Assembly (NCBI GenBank): GCA_002420315.1
Contig: DIHU01000219.1
Span: 1-21,831, forward strand
Length of the DNA: 21,831 bases
Source: Akkermansiaceae bacterium UBA5688
GTDB lineage: Bacteria > Verrucomicrobiota > Verrucomicrobiia > Verrucomicrobiales > Akkermansiaceae
Direction of reading: 5' to 3'
Part shown: positions 15,577 to 21,831 of the stretch, piece by piece
Position numbering within the stretch: the first letter of the stretch is position 1
How the letters are laid out: each line of letters starts with the position of its first letter
Notes under the pieces: model-generated
What the model was told of the DNA's origin: nothing
Seen by the model: the letters and a program-made list of their open reading frames with translations, nothing else
The model's database searches: none
Program-made: the position numbers and the translations under genes

Positions 15577-17652
15577 TCATTTCCGTATCCGGAAAAATAT
15601 TCGGGACTCAATATCGGTGTCTAGACCAGGCACACCGGAAGGAAAGACATAGATCGTCTCCTCCCCTTGAGACTGAACGCCATCATCGATCTCGACCCAA
15701 TTCGCAAGATCGAGACTTGCCTCAAGAATATAAGCCGTGTTGGGACGTGAGTTCCAAGTTAACGAAACGTTACCATTTTCTTGGCGGTCTACAGAGGTGA
15801 TCCCGAAAATAGTTCCTCCTCCAGTAACTTCTATTGGAGTCGCCCCGGAGGCTAATTCCGCAATTATCGTCGCTGGGAGGACCGATGACCAAAGAGAGAC
15901 TTCATCCACTAAACCCTGTGCCCAATGAGATGGATTGGCTCTCAAAATTGCCCCAATTGTAGTGTAATTCACATCAGGAGAGACGATATCTTTAAAAGTC
16001 CAATTATCTCGATCCAGAACTCCATCAACATACAGTTGAATGGTCATTGTAGTGTCATCATGAGTGTAGGCAATATGGTGCCATGTGTCATCGAACGGCT
16101 CAGTAGTTGAGAACTGATGATTGGGGCTTCCGCCGTCTCTCAAGTAAATGTCTACTGTATTATCAGATCCATTGTTACGGGTTCCAATATTGAACAAGGG
16201 GTCATTGCTGAATTCAGAGCTCTCCGAGAAAAAACGCCGATCATTTTGACCAGCCCCAGCGGCTTTGATCCACATCGAAATCGTAAATGCCGCATTTTTT
16301 GTAATCGGTAAGATGTCGTTCGCATTGCTTTTTCTTACCAGAAAATCTTCGATGCCATCAAAAGAGACTGCAGCCCGTCCCTCGCTAGTGACAAAATTCG
16401 TGGCATCCATATTGCGTAATTCGAGATCGTATCCGTATGGCCCTAGATCAGGAGTGGTAGTTCCATCGGTAGAATCAAGGGGCCAGTAGGCCGCCAGAGA
16501 ATCATCCTCTGCAGGGAAGCTTTTAGGGTCTTTAGGATCAGTACCAGCCAAGACTTCACCGTTGTCGGTGATGCCATCACCATCAGTATCAGCTGCAAGG
16601 GGGTTGGTTCCTCGAGTCACCTCATCTCCATCGAGTAGACCATCACCGTCAGAATCGGGATCAAGAATATCGGTCCCAAGTGCAATTTCTTGAGCATCTT
16701 TGACTTCGTCCGAATCGGTATCCGCATCGTTAGGGTTACTTCCATTGGCGAATTCATCAGCGTTTGTAAGCTGATCGTTATCCGGATCACCATTGGCTCC
16801 ATTCTTTGGATCAACGGCGCCATTGTCGTTTGGATCTAGCCCGTTTTCTACTTCCCACTTGTTGGGAAGGCCATCATCATCGAGGTCTAGATTTGGTTTT
16901 ACTCCAGTGAGTTCATCCGCAGATGTGCCCTCTGCCAGTGAAGCAATATCGTCAGCGCTAAGAATAGAATCCCAAATAGCGACCTCGTCGATGTTACCAA
17001 AATAGTTACAACAATCGCTTCCTCGGAGAATCCCCCCAATTGTCGTTGTAGTCGGGATGAAGTCATTAATGGCATTATAGTCAAATTGGCTATCGAAGAC
17101 TCCGTCTATATAGAGGTCCATGACCTTCCCTTGGGCAGTCCACGCAACATGGTGCCAGGTGTCATCAAAGGCGATTCCGATCGAGCGGGGATGGTTTAAT
17201 GAAGCCCCGGCACGAATGTAGATGTCAACAGTGCCATTGTCGGCATTGTTGGCTGTCCCAACGTTAAATAGAGGATTATTATTCGCGGACTGGGCTTCAG
17301 AAAAAATTCTTTTATCTCGATTTTGGAGCCCATCTGCTTTTACCCACATTGAGACGCTGTGGAAAGGTTGGGCCGTGATAGAGAGCCCTTCTTTCGGAGA
17401 AGGATTGATCGCTCCATAGGTGCCAGGCTGACCATCAAAAAGAACAGATTGTCCACCTCCTAGAGCCGTGGGAGATTCAGGAACATAGGAAGCTCCACCA
17501 AACAATTCTCCGGTATTTCCATTTCCGGAAGAATCGTCGAAATTTCCATCGAGCTTGTAGTAGCCAACGAGTTCAGATTGTGCGCAAAATGGCAGGAGAG
17601 CAAGAGATCCGGCGAGAATAGGTCTCCAACAGGCGAGTGTTTGGTAATTCAT
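15577..17652 (-). CDS. Secreted protein with two LamG domains and calcium-binding TSP3-type repeats
   Basis: The 691-residue protein has a signal peptide (LAGSLALLPFCAQS, cleaved near residue 26). It then has LamG domain 1 (27-250), an acidic thrombospondin-type-3 linker (256-385) with repeated D-x-D-x-D-G loops such as DLDDDG, DPDSDGDG and DTDGDG, LamG domain 2 (386-608), and a C-terminal beta domain (612-691; LTWNSRPNTAYILEAS) of a kind often found at the end of verrucomicrobial secreted proteins. LamG folds bind sugars or proteins; the linker probably stiffens with calcium. It has no PEP-CTERM tail. LamG 1 is a close paralogue of the next gene, with shared runs NPLFNVGTANNA and TTIGGILRGSDCCN. 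The ATG at 17652 is chosen; a TTG at 17673 would add seven residues before the signal peptide. It has its own terminator. Confidence 0.85.
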   Translation of the reverse strand: MNYQTLACWRPILAGSLALLPFCAQSELVGYYKLDGNFDDSSGNGNTGELFGGASYVPESPTALGGGQSVLFDGQPGTYGAINPSPKEGLSITAQPFHSVSMWVKADGLQNRDKRIFSEAQSANNNPLFNVGTANNADNGTVDIYIRAGASLNHPRSIGIAFDDTWHHVAWTAQGKVMDLYIDGVFDSQFDYNAINDFIPTTTTIGGILRGSDCCNYFGNIDEVAIWDSILSADDIASLAEGTSADELTGVKPNLDLDDDGLPNKWEVENGLDPNDNGAVDPKNGANGDPDNDQLTNADEFANGSNPNDADTDSDEVKDAQEIALGTDILDPDSDGDGLLDGDEVTRGTNPLAADTDGDGITDNGEVLAGTDPKDPKSFPAEDDSLAAYWPLDSTDGTTTPDLGPYGYDLELRNMDATNFVTSEGRAAVSFDGIEDFLVRKSNANDILPITKNAAFTISMWIKAAGAGQNDRRFFSESSEFSNDPLFNIGTRNNGSDNTVDIYLRDGGSPNHQFSTTEPFDDTWHHIAYTHDDTTMTIQLYVDGVLDRDNWTFKDIVSPDVNYTTIGAILRANPSHWAQGLVDEVSLWSSVLPATIIAELASGATPIEVTGGGTIFGITSVDRQENGNVSLTWNSRPNTAYILEASLDLANWVEIDDGVQSQGEETIYVFPSGVPGLDTDIESRIFFRIRK

Positions 17653-17670
17653 AATAATTTTATTAGCAGA

Positions 17671-17706
17671 CAAAAAACGAGCCGGTCCCTTAGGTTACCG
17701 ACTCGT
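17671..17706 (-). terminator. Intrinsic terminator of the PEP-CTERM LamG gene
   Basis: In the - transcript ACGAGTCGGT (17706-17697) pairs with ACCGGCTCGT (17686-17677) through ten pairs, one a U-G wobble, around a ten-base loop, followed by TTTTTTG. The wobble is a mismatch on the other strand, so it belongs to the - gene. It lies between the two LamG genes, so they are likely separate transcripts. Confidence 0.88.
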
Positions 17707-17753
17707 AGAAGATTAGTTGAGTTTCTTGACGAATTCTCGAAACCTCAACGAGC

Positions 17754-18539
17754 CTAGCGCCGGCGACGCAGAGCAAAAATGAGTCCAGTCAGGCACAAGA
17801 CTGCCGAAGTAGGCTCAGGAATTCCGGAAAGCGAAGTCGCACTCGCGCCACCTGCAAGAGCTGAAATTTCTCCCGTAGTAAGATCTGAATCCCAGAAGCT
17901 CACATCGTCAATAGATCCATTAAAGTTACAACAATCTGATCCTCTGAGAATACCACCAATTGTGGTCGTATTAAGCTCTCCGAATGCTGGGATTGCGGAA
18001 TAGTCAAAAGTCGTGTCAAAGGCGCCGTCTATGTAAAGGTCGAGCAGACCGTCAGATCCACCACTAAATGCAACGTGGTGCCAAGTCCCATCAAAAGCCT
18101 CGCCAGTAGAACGTGGGTGATTTAAGGAAGCCCCATTTCGAATGTAGATATCAACGGTACCATCATTAGCATTGTTGGCTGTTCCCACATTAAAAAGAGG
18201 GTTGTTGTTTGTAGATGTTCCCTCAGAAAAAATACGCTTATCACGGTTGGCTGTGCCATCAGCATTGACCCACATTGCGACCGAGAAAGTTTCGTTTCTT
18301 ACCAGCTGCAAGCCTCCTTCAATACTTCCATAGGTGCCCGCAGCACCGTCAAAGACAGCAGATTGTCCCCCGCCAATGGCACCGGCACCACCGCCGTAGC
18401 TGACTCCACCCAACATTACACCATCGTTTCCGTTACCAGATGCATCCACGAAGTCGCCATCAAGTGGGTAATACGCGATAAGAGAGCCAGATGCGGCAAT
18501 TATGCCCGAGAGAAATGACAATGTCGTAATTTTATACAT
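17754..18539 (-). CDS. LamG-domain protein with PEP-CTERM sorting signal
   Basis: The 261-residue protein has a signal peptide (MYKITTLSFLSGIIAASGS), one LamG domain (about 20-238; WHHVAF, LDLYIDGAFD, and a DCCN vicinal cysteine pair), and a C-terminal PEP-CTERM tail: PEP at 241, a hydrophobic span (SAVLCLTGLIFAL) and RRRR at the end. PEP-CTERM proteins are cut by an exosortase and placed on the surface or in an extracellular matrix; no exosortase is encoded in this window. It is the paralogue of the LamG gene downstream, and the pair probably arose by tandem duplication followed by change of the C-terminal part. The ATG at 18539 is chosen since the signal peptide begins there; an upstream in-frame start at 18650 would put 37 residues ahead of it. 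No clear Shine-Dalgarno is present. Confidence 0.88.
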   Translation of the reverse strand: MYKITTLSFLSGIIAASGSLIAYYPLDGDFVDASGNGNDGVMLGGVSYGGGAGAIGGGQSAVFDGAAGTYGSIEGGLQLVRNETFSVAMWVNADGTANRDKRIFSEGTSTNNNPLFNVGTANNANDGTVDIYIRNGASLNHPRSTGEAFDGTWHHVAFSGGSDGLLDLYIDGAFDTTFDYSAIPAFGELNTTTIGGILRGSDCCNFNGSIDDVSFWDSDLTTGEISALAGGASATSLSGIPEPTSAVLCLTGLIFALRRRR

Positions 18540-18572
18540 GGATTTTTTAGAAACTGTTACTTTTTTATTTGC

Positions 18573-18586
18573 ACCATAAAAATGGT
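18573..18586. promoter_or_regulatory. Inverted repeat upstream of the PEP-CTERM LamG gene
   Basis: ACCAT-AAAA-ATGGT is a perfect 5-bp inverted repeat 34 bases before the chosen ATG. On the - strand a TTGTCA lies just upstream of it, which could serve as a -35 element, so the repeat would sit in the promoter spacer, where an operator could act. Function is a guess; AT-rich palindromes of this size also occur by chance. Confidence 0.3.
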
Positions 18587-18730
18587 AATTTGACAAGTCG
18601 TTTTTTTGAAAAGCAGGCAATTTTAGAACATCAAAGGATAAAATGGCCATCGCCTTATCTCACTCCGAGGCAAAGACAATACGCTCCAAAACAATTAAGT
18701 TTTTTAAGAAACCGTGCTTTTAGCGCTTAA

Positions 18731-19504
18731 TCAAAGTTGGTCCTGGGAAGTTGCTGAACTAGAGATCTTAAACCGAGTAGAACGCCCCTTACCCTTGACC
18801 AGCTCCGAAAGCTGTTCCGGGCGTCGACCATTGGCAACCACGACTCCAATTCCCGCTTGAGTAGCATAATTGACCGCTTGCAACTTTGAAACCATCCCAC
18901 CAATCGAAAATTTACCACTCTCCGCTCTTACCAATCCAGCAACCTTGGAGAGATCTTCCACATTTTCAATGAGCTGATTCTCCGAATCAAGAAGTCCGTC
19001 CACCGTGGTCAAGAGAATCAATTGGCTAGCATTCAAAAACTCAGCAACCCTTGCCGAAAGCATGTCATTATCACCTACCCGCAGCTCCTCAATAGCCACC
19101 GAGTCATTTTCATTGACGATGGGAATGATATCACCCTCTTCCAGAAGACGATGCATCGTCGCAGAAATCCGATCGCGATTCTCTTCTAAATCAGAACCTG
19201 TCAAAAGAAGCTGAGCCACATCCAAACCGAATTGCTCAAAGATCGTTTGATACCGCTGCATGAGACGAGCCTGACCAATAGCGGCCGCTGCCTGGCGAGT
19301 TTCAACATCATCAGGATATGCCGTCAAATTGAGTGAACTTACGCCCGCTCCAACGGCCCCAGATGAAACCATGACACAAGGATAACCCTGAGCCTTAATT
19401 TCGGCGACAGCTGTCGCAAGGCGAACTAGGGAAGCTCCATCAAGAGTCCCATTTTGGCGGGTCAAAACACCCGTGCCGATTTTTATGACAACCAAATTTT
19501 TCAT
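18731..19504 (-). CDS. proB: Glutamate 5-kinase, catalytic domain only
   Basis: It phosphorylates L-glutamate to glutamyl-5-phosphate, the first step of proline synthesis. The 257 residues cover only the amino-acid-kinase domain: VIKIGTGVL (6-14), MVSSGAVGAG (45-54), IPIVNENDSV (127-136), GDNDMLSARVA (144-154) and GGMVSKLQA (202-210), which is the GGM-x-(T/S)-K-L signature. The PUA domain found in the longer enzymes such as that of E. coli is absent; short forms exist in other bacteria. The argS stop, then GTG, then ATG read TAAGTGATG; the ATG at 19504 is chosen, though the GTG at 19507 would add one residue. It is tightly coupled to argS. proA is not in the window. No terminator could be set after its stop. 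Confidence 0.94.
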   Translation of the reverse strand: MKNLVVIKIGTGVLTRQNGTLDGASLVRLATAVAEIKAQGYPCVMVSSGAVGAGVSSLNLTAYPDDVETRQAAAAIGQARLMQRYQTIFEQFGLDVAQLLLTGSDLEENRDRISATMHRLLEEGDIIPIVNENDSVAIEELRVGDNDMLSARVAEFLNASQLILLTTVDGLLDSENQLIENVEDLSKVAGLVRAESGKFSIGGMVSKLQAVNYATQAGIGVVVANGRRPEQLSELVKGKGRSTRFKISSSATSQDQL

Positions 19505-19507
19505 CAC

Positions 19508-21265
19508 TTACATCCGCTCGGGGACTGGAATCGCTAATAAGTTTAAACCATCCTTAAGGACTCGCGAAGTCAGATCGCAGAGAATTAAACGGCTTTCTCG
19601 AGTCTGCCCTTCGGACTTTAGAACCGGACACGCCTCAAAAAAGGAGTGAAAAGCTCGGGCTAGCTCTAAAAGATAAGTCGCCAATGAATTTGGGCGATAA
19701 TCTTCAACAACTTGGTGCACTTGATCACTGTAACGGGTTAACATTCGAACTAGATGAATTTCAGCTTTTTCCGTAAGATGTAGGCTATCTCCCCTTAATT
19801 CCACTTCGCCGTCGAGCTTCCGGAAAATCGAACGCGACCGAACGTAACTGTAAAGAAGGTAAGGCGCGGTATCTCCTTCGAGCGCAACCATTTTATCAAG
19901 ATCGAACACATAGTCGGACATGCGATGGTGAGAGAGCTCGGTGAACTTTACAGAATTTACGCCAATCAGCTCCGCAAGCGCGGCCTTCTCCTCAGCGGTT
20001 TCAAGATGACTTTTTTCGTCCACCACGATTTGCGCGGCTTTCACGGCATCATTTAAAACATCTTCGAGCTGCGGTAAATCACCAGCGCGGGTTTTCAATG
20101 GCTTACCGTCCTTTCCCAGGATAGTTCCGAAGGCGACATGCACCAGATTAACCTCTTCATGACCTAGACGTTTTGAAGTATCGAATAGCTGGGAAAAGTG
20201 GCCTCCTTGACGGAAGTCTACGACATACCAAATATGATTAGCATTCCACTCCTTCACACGATGTTGGACGGTCGCAATATCGGTTGTCGCGTAGTTGAAA
20301 GCCCCATCACTCTTCCTGATCATCATCGGGAAATCCTGCCACACACCATCGCGATTGATCTTGAAAGGATCATGCTTTGGCTTTCCTGTCTCATTAGAAA
20401 AAATGCAGATCGCTCCATCACTTTCACGAGCCAAATCATCCGCGATGAGCTGCTCAACTAAGGGCGCCAAATCATCATTGTAGGCACTCTCGCCCATCCA
20501 ATGATCAAAACTCACATCAAGCCGATCATAGATCTGATTGAGCCCCTTCCGAGAAAGCGCCAGACAACGTTCCCAAATCGCCTTATTCTCAGGATCACCC
20601 TTCTGAAGCTTTACCAATTCGGCACGACACTCTTCTTTCGTCCCCACGTCTTCCTTGGAAGCATCCGAAGCAGTTCGATAAAGCCGGAGTAATTCCTGCA
20701 ATGGTTCGGTTTCCAACCTCTCTTCATCGACCCCTTTTTTCCAAGCCCAGGTTACCATTCCAAACTGAGTGCCCCAGTCGCCAATGTGATTATCCTTGAT
20801 GACCTTGTGACCAATCTTAGTGGCCACCCGCGAGAGACATTCACCAATAATGGTCGAGCGAATATGTCCAACATGCATGGGCTTTGCAACATTGGGCGCC
20901 GAAAAATCGACGATTATAGTTTGCGGTGCTTTAACTTGCGAAACAGACAAATCGTCGGACTCCCACTGGGATCGTGCCAAAACCGCCCAAGCCTCTGCCT
21001 TTAAGGTGAAATTCAAAAAGCCCGGACCCGCGATCGAAATCTCGCAAAGCCCCTCCGCCGCGATCCGACCCGATAAGTCTTCAGCAAACTCACGAGGATT
21101 TTTCCCAAGCCCCTTCGCCAACATCATTGCAATATTACTCTGGAAGTCACCGAAACGAAGATCCGCGGCCTTGGTCACTTGGACTCGGGCGGGATCGGGA
21201 ACTACTACCTCGAGGGACTCGAGGGCAGTTAGAACTTTCTCACGGAGAATTTCGGGAATGGTCAT
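19508..21265 (-). CDS. argS: Arginyl-tRNA synthetase
   Basis: This class I synthetase charges tRNA-Arg. The 585-residue protein has the N-terminal Add-1-type domain (1-110; RFGDFQSNIAM, GPGFLNFTL), the HIGH-type motif HVGH (131-134) in KPMHVGHIRSTIIG, DNHIGDWGTQFGM (158-170), the degenerate KMSKS region GKPLKTRAGD (387-396), and a C-terminal DALR-type anticodon domain (about 455-585; EGDTAPYLLYSYVRSRSIFRK in two parts). Length is normal. The ATG at 21265 is chosen because it lies ten bases after the PTS gene stop; a TTG at 21298 would add eleven atypical residues and overlap that gene. It sits in the middle of a three-gene operon. Confidence 0.97.
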   Translation of the reverse strand: MTIPEILREKVLTALESLEVVVPDPARVQVTKAADLRFGDFQSNIAMMLAKGLGKNPREFAEDLSGRIAAEGLCEISIAGPGFLNFTLKAEAWAVLARSQWESDDLSVSQVKAPQTIIVDFSAPNVAKPMHVGHIRSTIIGECLSRVATKIGHKVIKDNHIGDWGTQFGMVTWAWKKGVDEERLETEPLQELLRLYRTASDASKEDVGTKEECRAELVKLQKGDPENKAIWERCLALSRKGLNQIYDRLDVSFDHWMGESAYNDDLAPLVEQLIADDLARESDGAICIFSNETGKPKHDPFKINRDGVWQDFPMMIRKSDGAFNYATTDIATVQHRVKEWNANHIWYVVDFRQGGHFSQLFDTSKRLGHEEVNLVHVAFGTILGKDGKPLKTRAGDLPQLEDVLNDAVKAAQIVVDEKSHLETAEEKAALAELIGVNSVKFTELSHHRMSDYVFDLDKMVALEGDTAPYLLYSYVRSRSIFRKLDGEVELRGDSLHLTEKAEIHLVRMLTRYSDQVHQVVEDYRPNSLATYLLELARAFHSFFEACPVLKSEGQTRESRLILCDLTSRVLKDGLNLLAIPVPERM

Positions 21266-21275
21266 ATCTGAAAGT

Positions 21276-21746
21276 TTAGGCGGGGACAGCTGAATCAAAG
21301 ATCTGACAGATTTCCTCGGCAGTGGTCGCTTCTATTAGCGCCTTGCGCCGATCTGCCTTGCGAAAAAATCGAGCCAACTCCGCGAGTAATTGGAGATGTT
21401 TAGCACCCTGATCCTCGGGAACCAGCATCAGAAATATAAGATTCGAAGGAACATTGTCCGGACAATCAAAATCAATTCCTTCTGAAGAGCGCCCAAACAC
21501 GACGAGGGTCTCCTTAAGCCCCTTTACTTTGGCATGAGGTATGGCCACTCCGGAACCCAGGCCAGTGCTAATGTGAGACTCGCGCTCAAGAACTGCATTG
21601 CCCACACAGTAGCAATCACCGGAAGAAACCTTCCCTATTTTAGAGAGATGACCGATCATCTCAAGTACTACCTCCTCGTGATCAGTCTCGGAGAGTTCGA
21701 GAATGACCGACTCGGAAGTGACCAATTTATGGAGTGCTGACATCAT
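21276..21746 (-). CDS. PTS EIIA-type (PtsN/fructose family) phosphocarrier
   Basis: The 156-residue protein is a stand-alone EIIA domain of the PtsN/mannitol-fructose type. The phosphorylated histidine is H71 in GSGVAIPHAKV. Also present are the early helix region, RESHISTGLGSG before the active site, IFLMLVPE in the core strand, and HLQLLAELARFF with the second conserved histidine. No EIIB or EIIC domain is attached or nearby, so a regulatory role like that of EIIA-Ntr is more likely than sugar uptake. AGGA lies six bases before the first ATG (21746), a real ribosome site; a second ATG follows directly. It heads an operon with argS (ten bases on) and proB. The promoter should lie in 21747-21831, but no clear boxes are seen there. 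Confidence 0.9.
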   Translation of the reverse strand: MMSALHKLVTSESVILELSETDHEEVVLEMIGHLSKIGKVSSGDCYCVGNAVLERESHISTGLGSGVAIPHAKVKGLKETLVVFGRSSEGIDFDCPDNVPSNLIFLMLVPEDQGAKHLQLLAELARFFRKADRRKALIEATTAEEICQIFDSAVPA

Positions 21747-21831
21747 AATGGTTCCTACAAGAACGGATCCCGTGGGACGTCCGTGCTAATGGAGCCATCC
21801 TAAAGAAACAAGGGCAAATCTGATTGAAACC

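Noticed and set aside
16480..16890. Repetitive GA-rich DNA in the long LamG gene as a repeat element
   Set aside because: The periodicity is explained by the Asp-rich TSP3 calcium-binding loops it encodes.
20820..21293. 157-residue open frame opposite argS
   Set aside because: Antisense to conserved ArgRS motifs; no domain or ribosome site.

Overview
The window most likely comes from a member of the Verrucomicrobiota. This is inferred from protein content, not from a marker gene. It holds a Tat-exported DUF1552 protein, a large CotH-type surface protein with lamin-tail and chitobiase-like domains, LamG proteins (one with a PEP-CTERM tail), and C-terminal regions of a style common in secreted proteins of that phylum. 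Genes are close-packed on both strands. Many starts have no clear Shine-Dalgarno sequence. I see no tRNA, rRNA, CRISPR array, insertion sequence or phage gene.

Layout: (1) 1-581, + strand: the 3' end of a gene for a protein with a thirteen-copy Pro-Thr-Thr repeat, closed by an intrinsic terminator. (2) 594-1949, - strand: a lone DUF1552 protein. (3) 1950-2261: the only gene-free stretch over 300 bp. (4) 2262-5856, + strand: apt and pgi (3 bp apart), then an Nramp-like transporter whose expected metal-site residues are all replaced. (5) 5866-11009, - strand: four closely spaced genes in the order M42 peptidase, Wzz-like two-TM protein, a 710-residue exported protein of unknown function, and a MoxR AAA+ ATPase. 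The last two overlap by ATGA. (6) 11148-15524, + strand: a 1458-residue CotH/LTD protein. (7) 15577-18539, - strand: two related LamG proteins, each followed by a strand-specific terminator. (8) 18731-21746, - strand: a tight PTS-IIA, argS, proB operon.

How the parts may work together: apt and pgi are housekeeping metabolism (purine salvage and glycolysis). The ptsN-like/argS/proB operon joins a phosphotransfer regulator to arginine charging and proline synthesis. The CotH and LamG genes form an island of exported surface proteins. The best candidate for an undescribed system is the MoxR operon. MoxR ATPases normally sit beside DUF58 and von Willebrand proteins. Here the ATPase is instead translationally coupled to an exported protein that reads as four related units, next to a Wzz-like protein with no polysaccharide genes in view. 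The second most interesting item is the divergent Nramp-like transporter. Both are inferences from reading the sequence; no database search was run.
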